Below, in pieces: positions 51,716 to 60,285 of a stretch of 64,000 nt of DNA. The DNA comes from CAZGWJ01 sp964529445 (GTDB lineage: Bacteria; Oederibacteriota; Muellerivitia; Muellerivitales; Muellerivitaceae). A model generated the notes under the pieces. The model was not told the origin of the DNA and ran no database searches. It saw nothing but the letters and a program-made list of their open reading frames with translations. A program made the position numbers and the translations under genes. Position 1 is the stretch's first letter; the number at the start of each line of letters is the position of its first letter. Where the stretch lies: NCBI GenBank assembly GCA_964529445.1, contig CAZGWJ010000001.1, positions 29,589 through 93,588 of the forward strand. The letters are read 5' to 3'.

Positions 51716-52786
51716 ATGTTCCACCCTCGACGGCCCGGCCCCCGGACATCTCCCGGCCGGGCCGTTTCTTTTTTACGGGTCGCCGCACTTGCCGGGACCC
51801 TGGGAACCCTGTCGGCGGGTTGCACGTCCTATGTGGACCTGCCCCGTCGTCCGGTGGCGCCCGAGAACGCCGTTCTCGTCCTGAACGGCGAGCCCATCGG
51901 ACTGGAGGAATTCGACGACGACTTCCGGTTGATGGCCATCCATTACAGCGCCGTCTCCGAGGGCGACATGCGGCGCATGAAGCGGGTTCTCACCGAGCGG
52001 GTCATCGATCAGCACCTCCTGTGCCAGGAGGCCCGCCTCCTGGGCATCCGGATCAAGCGGCAGGAGTTCGAGAAGGCGCTTCAGGACGCCTCGAAGGACA
52101 GTCCCGAGCACTTCACGGTGATCCTGAAGAAGCAGGGCGTGAAGGTCGAAACGTGGAAGCGCGGCATCCTCAGGAAGCTGATCATCGACCGCCTGACGGA
52201 ACAGGAAGTCTTTCGGAAGGTCCGGATCACTCGGGACGAGGTCGAGGATTACTACTGGTCGCACCTGTCGGAGGCCCGCCACCCGGAATCGGTGAGAGTT
52301 CGCCACCTGGTGGTCCGGGGTCATGCCGACCTGGCGGCCGCCAAGAAACGACTAGCAGCGGGGGAACCCTTCGAGAACGTGGCTTTGGATCTCTCGGCGG
52401 GGCCCGCGAAGGCGCAGGGCGGGTTGTGGGACTGGATGCCGATCGAGTACCTGCCGCCGCTTTACGCGAAGGCTATCGAGGGACTCGTTCCGGGCGGCGT
52501 TTCCGGCTTGTACCGCGACGGCTTCGGTTATCATGTGTTCCAGCTTCTTGACCGGCGTTCCGAAAGCATGAGGCCGCTTTCCGAAGTGGCTGGTGACATC
52601 CATGACCGATTGCTGAGACAGGAAAAGGACTACCGGTTCGACCAGTGGATGACGGGCCTGAAGGAGAAGGCCGTGATCCGGGTCAATCGCGAGATGGAAA
52701 CCCTGATCGGTGAGATCCCGGAGGCAAACCGTGAGAATAAGAATCGCAACAGCCGTCCTATGCGCCGCCCTGGCGTCCGCAAATAG
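51716..52786 (+). CDS. SurA-like peptidyl-prolyl isomerase lipoprotein (parvulin)
   Basis: The protein has 356 residues. A lipoprotein signal ends in LSAGC (Cys36). SurA-N helices (50-170, ERVIDQHLLCQEARLLGI) are followed by a parvulin domain (about 195-300, VRVRHLVVRGHADLAAAKKR to GFGYHVFQLLDRR). It should assist outer-membrane protein folding in the periplasm. It lies between two related chaperone genes and overlaps the next by 56 nt. The parvulin domain has a short insertion-free loop; activity is likely but not proven. Confidence 0.88.
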   Translation: MFHPRRPGPRTSPGRAVSFLRVAALAGTLGTLSAGCTSYVDLPRRPVAPENAVLVLNGEPIGLEEFDDDFRLMAIHYSAVSEGDMRRMKRVLTERVIDQHLLCQEARLLGIRIKRQEFEKALQDASKDSPEHFTVILKKQGVKVETWKRGILRKLIIDRLTEQEVFRKVRITRDEVEDYYWSHLSEARHPESVRVRHLVVRGHADLAAAKKRLAAGEPFENVALDLSAGPAKAQGGLWDWMPIEYLPPLYAKAIEGLVPGGVSGLYRDGFGYHVFQLLDRRSESMRPLSEVAGDIHDRLLRQEKDYRFDQWMTGLKEKAVIRVNREMETLIGEIPEANRENKNRNSRPMRRPGVRK

Positions 52787-53783
52787 CGAGGCCTTTTCGG
52801 CCACCGACGCGGTGGCCGCGACAAAGACGCCGGTTTCTTCCGCGAAGAAGGCGGCCGTCAAGGCGCGGATGGTGGATCGCGTGGGACTGGTCGTGAACCA
52901 CGAGGCCGCGACCATGGGCGAGATCGAGGAGGCCGTCGTCTCCTACTACCTGGGAGAAGGGAAGCGGCCGCCTTCCTCCACCTCGGGCGCCGAATACCAG
53001 AAGATCCGGCGGAAGGTCATCGATGCCATGATCGAGGAGTTCGTGTTGTCGCAGGAGGCCGCCCCCCTGTCCATCGAGGTTTCCGACAAGGAGGCCGCCA
53101 AGCAGGCCGAGATGGAGATCGAGGCCATCAAGCGGCGTTTCGACAGCCCGAAGGAGTTCGAACGGGGACTGGCGGGGGAGGGGCCCACCGAGAAGCAGTT
53201 CAAGGAGGACCTGACCCGGAAGATGAAGCGCCAGATGCAGGCCTCGCGGGTCCTGAGAGTGAAACAGCAGGAGATGCCCTCCTCCCTCCTGACCGACGAC
53301 TCCGGGGTGAAGAAGGCCTACGAAGGTCACGAAAGGGACTACGACCAGGTCAAGTTCTCGGCCATCGTCTTCCGCGTCCCGCCGGAGAAGAAGGGAAGCG
53401 CCGAGTACCGGAACACCCTCGTGAAACAGGCCGAGGAGATGATGTCCGAACTGAAAGCGGGGGCGGATTTCGCCTCCTACGCGCGCAAGTATTCCGAGGA
53501 ACCCTCCACGGCCGACAAGGGAGGCGAGGTGGGAATGCGGTTCCGCTACGAGTTGGCCCCGGCCTTGGCTCGCGGCGTCTTCGCAGTGCCCGTCAAGGGA
53601 CTCGGCGTGGTGTCCACGGACGAGGCGGTGTACCTGGTGCGCGTGTCCTACCGGAAGAACGCCTCCTTCGAGTCGGCCGCCCCCCAGATCCAGGAACGCC
53701 TTCGCCGGGAGAGCACCGACAAGGCCATGACGAAGTGGCTCCAGGAACTCAAGGACCGGGCCTACATCCGCGAGATGAAATAG
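52731..53783 (+). CDS. SurA-like peptidyl-prolyl isomerase, periplasmic
   Basis: The protein has 350 residues from the GTG at 52731, which sits 7 nt after GGAGG. An in-frame ATG at 52710 lies upstream of that site. The cleavable signal ends near SANSEAFSA. SurA-N helices (50-200) precede a parvulin domain (about 210-330, VKFSAIVFRVP to VYLVRVSYRK). It is the third of three chaperone-type genes after mfd. The start lies inside the preceding gene, so translation is coupled. Substrates are probably outer-membrane barrels such as those encoded nearby. Confidence 0.88.
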   Translation: MRIRIATAVLCAALASANSEAFSATDAVAATKTPVSSAKKAAVKARMVDRVGLVVNHEAATMGEIEEAVVSYYLGEGKRPPSSTSGAEYQKIRRKVIDAMIEEFVLSQEAAPLSIEVSDKEAAKQAEMEIEAIKRRFDSPKEFERGLAGEGPTEKQFKEDLTRKMKRQMQASRVLRVKQQEMPSSLLTDDSGVKKAYEGHERDYDQVKFSAIVFRVPPEKKGSAEYRNTLVKQAEEMMSELKAGADFASYARKYSEEPSTADKGGEVGMRFRYELAPALARGVFAVPVKGLGVVSTDEAVYLVRVSYRKNASFESAAPQIQERLRRESTDKAMTKWLQELKDRAYIREMK

Positions 53784-53885
53784 CCCGACTTTCACCACGA
53801 AGGCACGAAGAACGGGCAAGGTTATCGCTTAACGGATCGATGAAGTGCCTCGCCGACTTCGTGTTACGCCGTATCCATTTTGTCG

Positions 53886-53891
53886 TATGAT
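53886..53891 (+). promoter_or_regulatory. -10 box TATGAT upstream of argC
   Basis: TATGAT lies 24 nt before the argC ATG. The best -35 candidate (TTACGC, 53864-53869) is weak. Confidence 0.35.
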
Positions 53892-53915
53892 GGTCGAAAA
53901 CACGGGAGTACTTCC

Positions 53916-54953
53916 ATGATACGAGTGGGAATCGTCGGGGCGACGGGGTACGCCGGGCTGGAATTGGTGCGTCTTCTGCTCGAGCATCCGCGGGCAAAAG
54001 TCACCTATATCGCCTCCAAGGGCGATGCGGGACGGGACCTCAACGAGATCTACCCGTTCCTGAAGGGTCACTTCAGCATGAAGTGCGAGGACTTCAATCC
54101 CGAGCGTGCCCTCGCCCAGGCCGACTTCTTCTTCCTGGCCATGCCGCACGGGCTTTCCGGCGACATGGCCCCGAAACTCCTCAAACCCGGCAAGAAGGTC
54201 GTCGACATCGGGAGCGATTTTCGCTTGGACGACGCGGCCGCCTACGAAAAGTGGTACAAGATGAAGGCCGCGAAGAAACCGGATGTTCCCACCGTGTACG
54301 GTTTGCCGGAGATCAACGGCGACGCCGTCAAGAACGCCGTCCTAGTGGCCAATCCCGGTTGTTTTCCCACGGCCGTTGTGCTGGGGCTATATCCCCTCGT
54401 AAAGAGGGGATTGATCGACAGCCAAGGCATCGTGGTGGACGCCAAAACCGGCGTGTCGGGTGCGGGCCGCACCCCGGCCATCGGCAACCTCCTGGTCGAG
54501 GCCAACGAGAACCTGAAAGCTTACAAAGTGGGCGCCCACCAGCATACGCCGGAGATCGAGCAGGCGCTCTCCAAGGCGGCCGGATCCCCCGTGACCGTGG
54601 TTTTCACGACGCACCTGGCGCCCCTCTCGCGGGGCATCCTGTCGACAGCCTACGGTCGGCTCCAATCACCGGCTGCAACTGCGGATCTCCTGAATCTCTA
54701 CCGGGAGACGTATCGCGAGGAGCCCTTCGTCCAGGTCATGCCGGAAGGCGTGTATCCGGGCGTCAAGGAGGTTCTGGGGAGCAACACCTGCATGATCGGT
54801 TTGAAAGTGGACGAGCGCACCGGAACCGTCGTCGTCGTTTCGGCCATCGACAACCTGACCAAGGGCGCCTCGGGTCAGGCCATCCAGAACATGAACCTCA
54901 TGTGCGGCCTGGAAGAGACGATGGGCCTGCCCCGCGTCGGCCTGATCCCCTGA
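53916..54953 (+). CDS. argC: N-acetyl-gamma-glutamyl-phosphate reductase
   Basis: The protein has 345 residues. IRVGIVGATGYAGLELVRLL (2-21) is the NADP-binding start. ANPGCFPTAV with Cys149 is the catalytic thiol. KTGVSGAGR and HQHTPEIEQ are substrate and structural motifs. It reduces N-acetylglutamyl phosphate to the semialdehyde, step three of arginine synthesis. I chose the ATG at 53916; an open stretch from 53880 precedes the family N-terminus. No other arg genes are adjacent. Confidence 0.96.
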   Translation: MIRVGIVGATGYAGLELVRLLLEHPRAKVTYIASKGDAGRDLNEIYPFLKGHFSMKCEDFNPERALAQADFFFLAMPHGLSGDMAPKLLKPGKKVVDIGSDFRLDDAAAYEKWYKMKAAKKPDVPTVYGLPEINGDAVKNAVLVANPGCFPTAVVLGLYPLVKRGLIDSQGIVVDAKTGVSGAGRTPAIGNLLVEANENLKAYKVGAHQHTPEIEQALSKAAGSPVTVVFTTHLAPLSRGILSTAYGRLQSPAATADLLNLYRETYREEPFVQVMPEGVYPGVKEVLGSNTCMIGLKVDERTGTVVVVSAIDNLTKGASGQAIQNMNLMCGLEETMGLPRVGLIP

Positions 54954-55011
54954 TCGACGACGGGGCCATCACCGCCAAGATCGCCAAGTTCACCAAGAAC
55001 GGCATTGGGAT

Positions 55012-55701
55012 ATGAACCAGAAGGCATTTCATCTTGCGGTCGTTTCGGGGTTGATGGTGTTGTGGTTTATGGTTGCGTCCAACGCCTCGGCGGCGAGGTC
55101 GGGGAAATGGGCGGCTTCCATCGATGCCGGGTTCAACCCGACGGGGTACACGGGAGGCCTCCAGATCTCCCGGCGTCTTTTCGGGACTTCCTGGATCAAC
55201 CTGCAGGCCGGCAACGGGTCCCTCTCGCATCACCTGCCTCCCTTCGAGACGACGTACCTGGGGTCGAATCCCGACAACATCGATTACCAGTTGAACATGG
55301 ACATCCTGCACGTCCTGGACGCCTACTTCTCGTTCCGGCGCCCCGGCAGGGCCCGCTGGCGGCTGTTCCACAACGCGGGCCTGGGGGTTTCCCGTTTCCG
55401 CGCGTTGGCGCACGAGCGGGTGGTGGTCGTGGGGCACCCCTTCCTCTACCGGGGGGAGAAAACCTTCAACGGCAACGGAGTCTACGCCATGCTGGGCCTC
55501 CTTCGGTTTCGGCACAAGCTGACGAACCCGTACAATTTCCAGTTGGGGCTCAAGACGAGGTTCTTCCGGCTGGAACGGCCGCTCTCGGTCGAGTGTCAGG
55601 ACGGACAGGGATCAACCTTCACGGCCGTCTGGCGGGGCGGGACGGGGCCGACCTGGGTGGTCTATCCCCAGCTCTTCCTCAGGTTCGAGGTCCTGCTTTG
55701 A
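55012..55701 (+). CDS. Predicted small outer-membrane beta-barrel protein
   Basis: The protein has 229 residues. A signal peptide ends at ASNASAA (about 28). The rest is rich in alternating hydrophobic and polar strands with many Tyr, Phe and Arg (for example WRLFHNAGLGVSRFRAL). It ends in FLRFEVLL, an aromatic C-terminal strand typical of barrel proteins. I recognise no family. The gene is close to argC (58 nt) and its end overlaps the convergent GNAT gene by 23 nt. Confidence 0.65.
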   Translation: MNQKAFHLAVVSGLMVLWFMVASNASAARSGKWAASIDAGFNPTGYTGGLQISRRLFGTSWINLQAGNGSLSHHLPPFETTYLGSNPDNIDYQLNMDILHVLDAYFSFRRPGRARWRLFHNAGLGVSRFRALAHERVVVVGHPFLYRGEKTFNGNGVYAMLGLLRFRHKLTNPYNFQLGLKTRFFRLERPLSVECQDGQGSTFTAVWRGGTGPTWVVYPQLFLRFEVLL

Positions 55702-56185
55702 ACCATCGCTCGTCGGCGAGGACACAGGACGTCTCCACCTGGCGTTCCGGGATGGTCCAGTATTCCCGGAGCAGGCGGTCCTTCTCCTCCTCCATGACCA
55801 GCCGAAAGCCTTGCCGGTTGTAGAAACGAACGGCCCATCTCGCGGCCTTCCAGGTGCCCATGAGCACGGGTTTCCGGGTGAGGGTCTTGAGGTGGCTGAG
55901 AAGCCGGGTTCCGATGCCCTTGCGACGGAACGCCGTTCGGACATAGGCGTGGCGGATGAGAGTCACGTCCTTGACGTCCTGGATCCCCATTACGCCCAGC
56001 AGTTTCCCGTTCTTCTCCCAGGCCCAGAAGGTCACCCCCGCATCGATGTCCCGTTGCAGGGCGGCCAGCGGCATGTAGGGTTCGTGCCAGCAGTCCGCGG
56101 GGATGCTGCCCTTGTAGGCCTGGGCGCCGTCGTTGATGACCTCGCCGATCTCGACGGTGTCACGGGCATCACAAGCGCGAATCAT
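55679..56185 (-). CDS. GNAT family N-acetyltransferase
   Basis: The protein has 168 residues. RRKGIGTRLL (87-96) is the acetyl-CoA pyrophosphate loop (motif A). IRHAYVRTAF before it and WAVRFYNRQGFRLV after it are the standard GNAT strands. The substrate is unknown. GGAGGG lies upstream of the ATG at 56185. It converges on the barrel gene and overlaps it tail to tail. A long repeat follows upstream. Confidence 0.9.
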   Translation of the reverse strand: MIRACDARDTVEIGEVINDGAQAYKGSIPADCWHEPYMPLAALQRDIDAGVTFWAWEKNGKLLGVMGIQDVKDVTLIRHAYVRTAFRRKGIGTRLLSHLKTLTRKPVLMGTWKAARWAVRFYNRQGFRLVMEEEKDRLLREYWTIPERQVETSCVLADERWFKAGPRT

Positions 56186-56268
56186 GTCGGGAAAACCCTC
56201 CAGTTGGGAGTGAGGAGTTAGTAATTGACGGCTTACAAGCTTACAAAGTGGAAGATTTTCTCTTTTCT

Positions 56269-56486
56269 ATTCACGCTTGTCCAAAATAAACTTCATTTGA
56301 ACCGCGGAGATTCGGAGAGACGGGGCTTTTTATTGTTGAAACAGGACCGAAAAATACATTTCCCTCTCCCCTGGAGGGAGAGGGTAGGGTGAGGGGGGCT
56401 TTTCCGCCGTTGGCTGTTCGCTCTTGTCCAAAATACGCTTATAACAGCACTCAAACCATTTCAAAGAAACGTCTTGGACGGCAGTG
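56269..56486. repeat. Dispersed 200-bp repeat, copy 1 (MITE-like)
   Basis: This 218-bp unit recurs at 63157-63357 in the same orientation with high identity. It starts TTCACGCTTGTCCAAAATA and ends CGTCTTGGACGGCAGTG. The ends are imperfect inverted copies (TGTCCAA facing TTGGACG). Inside it carries a CCCTCTCCC/GGGAGAGGG palindrome. No coding capacity is seen. Copy 2 lacks about 17 nt near the right part. Confidence 0.85.
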
Positions 56487-56502
56487 TTTTCTATTTTCCA
56501 TT

Positions 56503-56973
56503 TTAGATTTGGCGGGCGGGGCGTGTCCAGAGCACCCTCCACATCGTGGACCCAACACGACCCAAGGCCGCCATCCCGGCGGGCGGGAAGTGCAGGCTTT
56601 CGGCGTCGTTCGCCAGAAGATGGCGCGCGATCACCTGGAGCGTGGGCAGATGGCTCACCCAGATCACGGTCCCTTCCGGGTCGTGTTCGAGCTCCATCAG
56701 GCAGTCCTCGGCGACCGCATCGGGACCCAGGTCCTTCCGCTCGACCAGCCGGGTCCGGGGGATCCCCAGCGCGTCGGCCAGGTGCCCGGCGGTTTCCCGG
56801 GTCCGCTTCTTCGGGCTGTGGAGGATCCTGAGGGGCGTGACGCCTTTTCGTTTCAGGGAGTCCGCGGCTTGCAGGACCCCCAGGACGCCGTGGGGCGTGA
56901 GGGCCGGGGCCTTCCCGGCTTCGGGACCGGCCAGGCCATGGCGGACGAGGATCAGGGAGGGGATGGGTTCCAT
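56503..56973 (-). CDS. SixA-like phosphohistidine phosphatase
   Basis: The protein has 156 residues. LILVRHGLAG with Arg11-His12-Gly13 is the catalytic RHG motif. SPKKRTRETA (53-62) carries the second Arg, and WVSHLP with His108 the second catalytic His. Length and order match SixA, which dephosphorylates histidine-phosphotransfer proteins. Other small histidine phosphatases cannot be excluded. It is transcribed alone towards the 200-bp repeat. No phosphorelay gene is adjacent; the kinase/regulator pair is at 42964-44844. Confidence 0.85.
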   Translation of the reverse strand: MEPIPSLILVRHGLAGPEAGKAPALTPHGVLGVLQAADSLKRKGVTPLRILHSPKKRTRETAGHLADALGIPRTRLVERKDLGPDAVAEDCLMELEHDPEGTVIWVSHLPTLQVIARHLLANDAESLHFPPAGMAALGRVGSTMWRVLWTRPARQI

Positions 56974-57043
56974 GGGTGGGCGGATGGCCGCCCGACCGGA
57001 TTATAACCCGGAGGAGGGATGGGCGACATCAGGAGCGATTGCT

Positions 57044-57052
57044 TGGTAGAAT
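57044..57052 (+). promoter_or_regulatory. Extended -10 promoter of lemA
   Basis: TGG-TAGAAT at 57044-57052 lies 36 nt before the ATG at 57089. It is identical in form to the element at 38207. Confidence 0.5.
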
Positions 57053-57088
57053 AAGGCCGAAGCGACCGCCCCGAAAGGGAAGCTGGCC

Positions 57089-57640
57089 ATGACCCTCCCG
57101 AACATCCTCTTTTCCTTCCTCGTCCTTCTGCTCGTCGCCGTCGTCCTCCTCTACAACAAGCTCATCCGGTACAAGGTCGAGGCCGAGAACGCGTTCGCCC
57201 AGATCGACGTGCAGTTGAAGCGGCGCCACGAACTCATCCCCAACCTCGTCGAGACGGTGAAGGGCTACATGCAACACGAGCAGGAGACCCTCCGGAAGGT
57301 GGTCGAGGCGCGGGCGAGGGCGCTGGCCGCCCCGGGGATGGCGGAGCGCCTGGCGGCGGAGGGCGAAATCGGACAAGGAGTGGGCCGGCTCCTGGCCGTC
57401 TGGGAGCAGTACCCGGGACTGAAGGCCGATCAGCACGCGCTGAAACTGCAGGAGGAACTGGTCACCACCGAGAACCGCATCGCGTATTCCCGCGGCTACT
57501 ACAACGACATCTCGGCCAACTTCAACACCCTCATCCAGCAGTTCCCGTCGAATCTTTTGGCGGGAGCCATGAACCTCAAACCGCGCGTGTTCTTCACCGC
57601 CGGCGCGGAGGAACGCGTCCTGCCCGTCGCGAAGTTTTGA
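57089..57640 (+). CDS. lemA: LemA family protein
   Basis: The protein has 183 residues. One N-terminal transmembrane helix (5-22) precedes NKLIRYKVEAENAFAQIDVQLKRRHELIPNLVETV, the LemA hallmark. A helical bundle follows, with TENRIAYSRGYYNDISANFNTLIQQFP near the end. LemA proteins sit in the inner membrane and often pair with M48 proteases of the HtpX/Ycf type, as here (160 nt downstream). The molecular role is not settled. Confidence 0.95.
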   Translation: MTLPNILFSFLVLLLVAVVLLYNKLIRYKVEAENAFAQIDVQLKRRHELIPNLVETVKGYMQHEQETLRKVVEARARALAAPGMAERLAAEGEIGQGVGRLLAVWEQYPGLKADQHALKLQEELVTTENRIAYSRGYYNDISANFNTLIQQFPSNLLAGAMNLKPRVFFTAGAEERVLPVAKF

Positions 57641-57700
57641 ACAACGCCCCGGCCGGGGTTTTTAACCGCCGATGCATGCAGATGGGTGACGTTTGGCTCT

Positions 57701-57745
57701 TAGCCACCGATGGATGGGGATGAACACCGATGTGGATCCTGGATG
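57701..57745. repeat. ACCGATGGATGGGGATGAA repeat copy
   Basis: TTAGCCACCGATGGATGGGG is followed by a second partial ACCGATG-TGGAT copy in the lemA-protease spacer. It belongs to the family at 25622 and 38863. Confidence 0.6.
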
Positions 57746-57799
57746 GATTTGAGGATCTGAAGAATTAACTCCGCACTCCTCACGGGAGGCGAAGCCGAC

Positions 57800-59470
57800 A
57801 TGTTCACTCCGTTGCCCGCAACCACCGTGTTCGAGGCCAAGGCCCGCAACCGCCGCGACACCATCCTCCTTTTCGCGGTGCTCGTCGTCCTCTATGTCCT
57901 TTTCTTCAATCTCATCGCCTTGACCCTTTTCGGGGACCTGGGGCGGCTGCTCCTGAGTCTGCAGGGCCGCGGATTCTCCTTCGGACAGATGACGGGCTGG
58001 GTCAGCGCAGTCGCGGTCGCCGTGGCTTTCGTGCACTTTCTGATCGCCCGCTCCAAGACCCTGGAAGACGTGCTGGAAATCCTTGGCGCGAGACCCGCGG
58101 ACCCGCACGACCGGTACCACCAGGTATTCATGAACCTGGTGGCCGAGGCGGAATCCGCCATCGGGATCCGCCCCATCCGTCCCGTCGTCCTGCCCACTCC
58201 GGGCAGCAATGCTTTCGCCGTGGCCGACGGAAGGGGGCGCGCCGCCCTCGGCGTCACGGAGGGATTGCTGACGCGGTTGGAACGCAATGAGCTCTCGGCC
58301 GTGGTGGCTCACGAGGCCTCGCATCTATTGCACGGGGATTCGCGCCTCATGACGACCGCTTGTTCGCTGTTCGGCATCCTCGGTTCCATCCGCTCGGGAC
58401 TCGGTCGCGGCGCGTCCGGGTCCCGCCGGGGCGCCGCCCGTTCCCACAGGGGGGGCAGTGGGCGCATGGTCTTGGCTTGGCTCGTGGCGTCCGCCGGTTA
58501 TTTCCTCACCAAGATGGTCTGCATGGCCCTGTCCCGGAGACGTGAATTCCTGGCGGACGAGCACGCGGTGCATCTCTGCAAGGACCCCCTGGCCCTGGCG
58601 CAGGCGCTTTCCAAGGTGGCTGGAAAGTACCGGGGGGGCGGAGGCGACGTGAACGAGGGGTACGCTCCGCTTTTCATCATGAATCCGGCCGAGTCACGCC
58701 TGGATGAGGGGGCCGGGTTCCTTTCCGATCTTTTTTCGACTCACCCGCCGCTCCCGGAGCGGCTCTCCCGACTCATGGGTTTCGCCCGGATGAACGCGAG
58801 GATGTTCCAGGAACGGATGGAGATGAAAAGGCGGGAGGAGGCGGCCTTCTCCTCATCGGCGGCGCCGGTCCAGGCGGAGCCCCTCTTCTACGCGAACAGG
58901 GAGGGGGAATGGTTCGGTCCTTCGACACCGCAGCAGCTCCTGGCGGCCGGACTCCTGGGTCCCCAGGTCTGGATCAGCCCCTCGGGGAGCCAGGACGTGA
59001 TGCGGGCCAGCGAGACCCCGGCGCTCATCCCCCTGCTCCAGGGTTTGGGACCGAAGGCGGACTCGAAGCATTCCTGCCCCCGCTGTCGCATGGCCCTCGT
59101 CGAGAAGGCGTACGAGGGGCTCGATCTCCTGCACTGTCCCTTCTGCAAGGGGCATCTCCTGAAGGCCGGGCACCTGGAACGCATCATCGCGCGCCGGGAG
59201 GAGCGGTTCGATCCCAACGACGTCAAGAACGCCCGCCAGTGGAGGGATCGCCAAAAGGGTCCCTTGAAGGACTGCTGCGGGTTCACGGCCGTCCGTTGTC
59301 CCTATTGCGATTCGTCCATGTCGAAGATGTTCCATTCGCTCGTGACCCGTGTGGTCATCGATCGGTGCACATCGCCCTCCTGCCGCGCCGTCTGGTGCGA
59401 CGGAGGAGAATTGGAGACCCTTCAGATGCTGGTGGAGGGGGATTCGAAAGCGGCGGGGTTTGATGCGTGA
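57800..59470 (+). CDS. M48 family membrane metalloprotease with GYF-like and zinc-ribbon tail
   Basis: The protein has 556 residues. Two hydrophobic helices (22-45 and 66-83) precede the M48 domain with HEASH (His171, Glu172, His175) and the third zinc ligand in RRREFLADEHAV. Another hydrophobic helix lies around 225-240. After the protease (to about 355), a GYF_2-like segment (YANREGEWFGPSTPQQLLAAG) and two zinc-ribbon modules follow, each with paired C-P-x-C motifs. The tail probably recognises substrates or partners. It pairs with lemA upstream. The stop is 18 nt before the assembly gap. Confidence 0.9.
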   Translation: MFTPLPATTVFEAKARNRRDTILLFAVLVVLYVLFFNLIALTLFGDLGRLLLSLQGRGFSFGQMTGWVSAVAVAVAFVHFLIARSKTLEDVLEILGARPADPHDRYHQVFMNLVAEAESAIGIRPIRPVVLPTPGSNAFAVADGRGRAALGVTEGLLTRLERNELSAVVAHEASHLLHGDSRLMTTACSLFGILGSIRSGLGRGASGSRRGAARSHRGGSGRMVLAWLVASAGYFLTKMVCMALSRRREFLADEHAVHLCKDPLALAQALSKVAGKYRGGGGDVNEGYAPLFIMNPAESRLDEGAGFLSDLFSTHPPLPERLSRLMGFARMNARMFQERMEMKRREEAAFSSSAAPVQAEPLFYANREGEWFGPSTPQQLLAAGLLGPQVWISPSGSQDVMRASETPALIPLLQGLGPKADSKHSCPRCRMALVEKAYEGLDLLHCPFCKGHLLKAGHLERIIARREERFDPNDVKNARQWRDRQKGPLKDCCGFTAVRCPYCDSSMSKMFHSLVTRVVIDRCTSPSCRAVWCDGGELETLQMLVEGDSKAAGFDA

Positions 59471-59488
59471 AACCGACAGCGGAAATCA

Positions 59489-59588
59489 NNNNNNNNNNNN
59501 NNNNNNNNNNNNNNNNNNNNNNNNNNNNNNNNNNNNNNNNNNNNNNNNNNNNNNNNNNNNNNNNNNNNNNNNNNNNNNNNNNNNNNNN
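59489..59588. other. Assembly gap of 100 N
   Basis: Exactly 100 undetermined bases. The true distance and the continuity between the M48 protease and the sigma factor region are unknown. Confidence 0.98.
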
Positions 59589-59650
59589 GATCCATCCTGA
59601 AGAAACCGAATCAAGGCTTCATAACTTCCCGGTGGCGGGGGATGGACGGC

Positions 59651-59659
59651 TGGTATAGA
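59651..59659 (+). promoter_or_regulatory. Extended -10 upstream of the sigma factor gene
   Basis: TGG-TATAGA at 59651-59659 (or the overlapping TAGAAT, 59656-59661) lies about 65 nt before the TTG start. Confidence 0.4.
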
Positions 59660-59724
59660 ATGCTTTTTCGTTCTGTACGTATTGAGAAGGATGGAATGGG
59701 CTTGAAGGCCCATCGAGGGCTCCC

Positions 59725-60285
59725 TTGAGCACGACCGAGCGCGAATTGGTGGCCAGGATCATCGCCGGGGATGGCGATGCTTTTCGCAACCTGTATGACA
59801 CCCACAAGAGGCATCTTTTGAGGGCCTGCTGGTATTTCCTGGGGGATGATCCGGAGACCGAGGATGTCGTCCAGGAGACCTTCATCAAGGCGGTCCAAAA
59901 TATCGCCAATTTCCGCTTCGAAAGCTCGCTTTCCACCTGGTTGAACCATATTGCCGTTAATCTTTGTCGAGATCTTTTGGAGAAAAAGAAGAAAAGCCTG
60001 CCCGTGACCGTGGACTTTTTCAACCCCCAACCGTCAAGAGAGCAGGAAAGCACATCCTACCCGGAGGAAGTCCTGACCATCCTTCGGGAGGAGATCCAGG
60101 GGATCGAGGGCCGCGACAAGGAACTCCTGACCCTGAGGGAGATACAAGGACTTTCATACGAGGCCATTGCTCACCGGTTGAAGATCCCGCTGGGGAGCGT
60201 GACCTCGGGTATCTATAGGGCCCGCCAGAAGCTTATCGAAAGGGTCCGGAAGCGCCTGCCCAAGGGGTGGGAGGGAAACAAATGA
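59725..60285 (+). CDS. ECF-type RNA polymerase sigma factor
   Basis: The protein has 186 residues. Region 2 (10-85) contains DPETEDVVQETFIKAVQNIANF and STWLNHIAVNLCRDLL. Region 4 (125-178) contains RDKELLTLREIQGLSYEAIAHRLKIPLGSVTSGIYRARQKL. There is no region 3, as in ECF factors. The TTG at 59725 follows GAGGG-CTCCC. Its stop overlaps the downstream membrane gene (ATGA), which is the normal place for the anti-sigma factor. The target regulon is unknown. Confidence 0.93.
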   Translation: MSTTERELVARIIAGDGDAFRNLYDTHKRHLLRACWYFLGDDPETEDVVQETFIKAVQNIANFRFESSLSTWLNHIAVNLCRDLLEKKKKSLPVTVDFFNPQPSREQESTSYPEEVLTILREEIQGIEGRDKELLTLREIQGLSYEAIAHRLKIPLGSVTSGIYRARQKLIERVRKRLPKGWEGNK

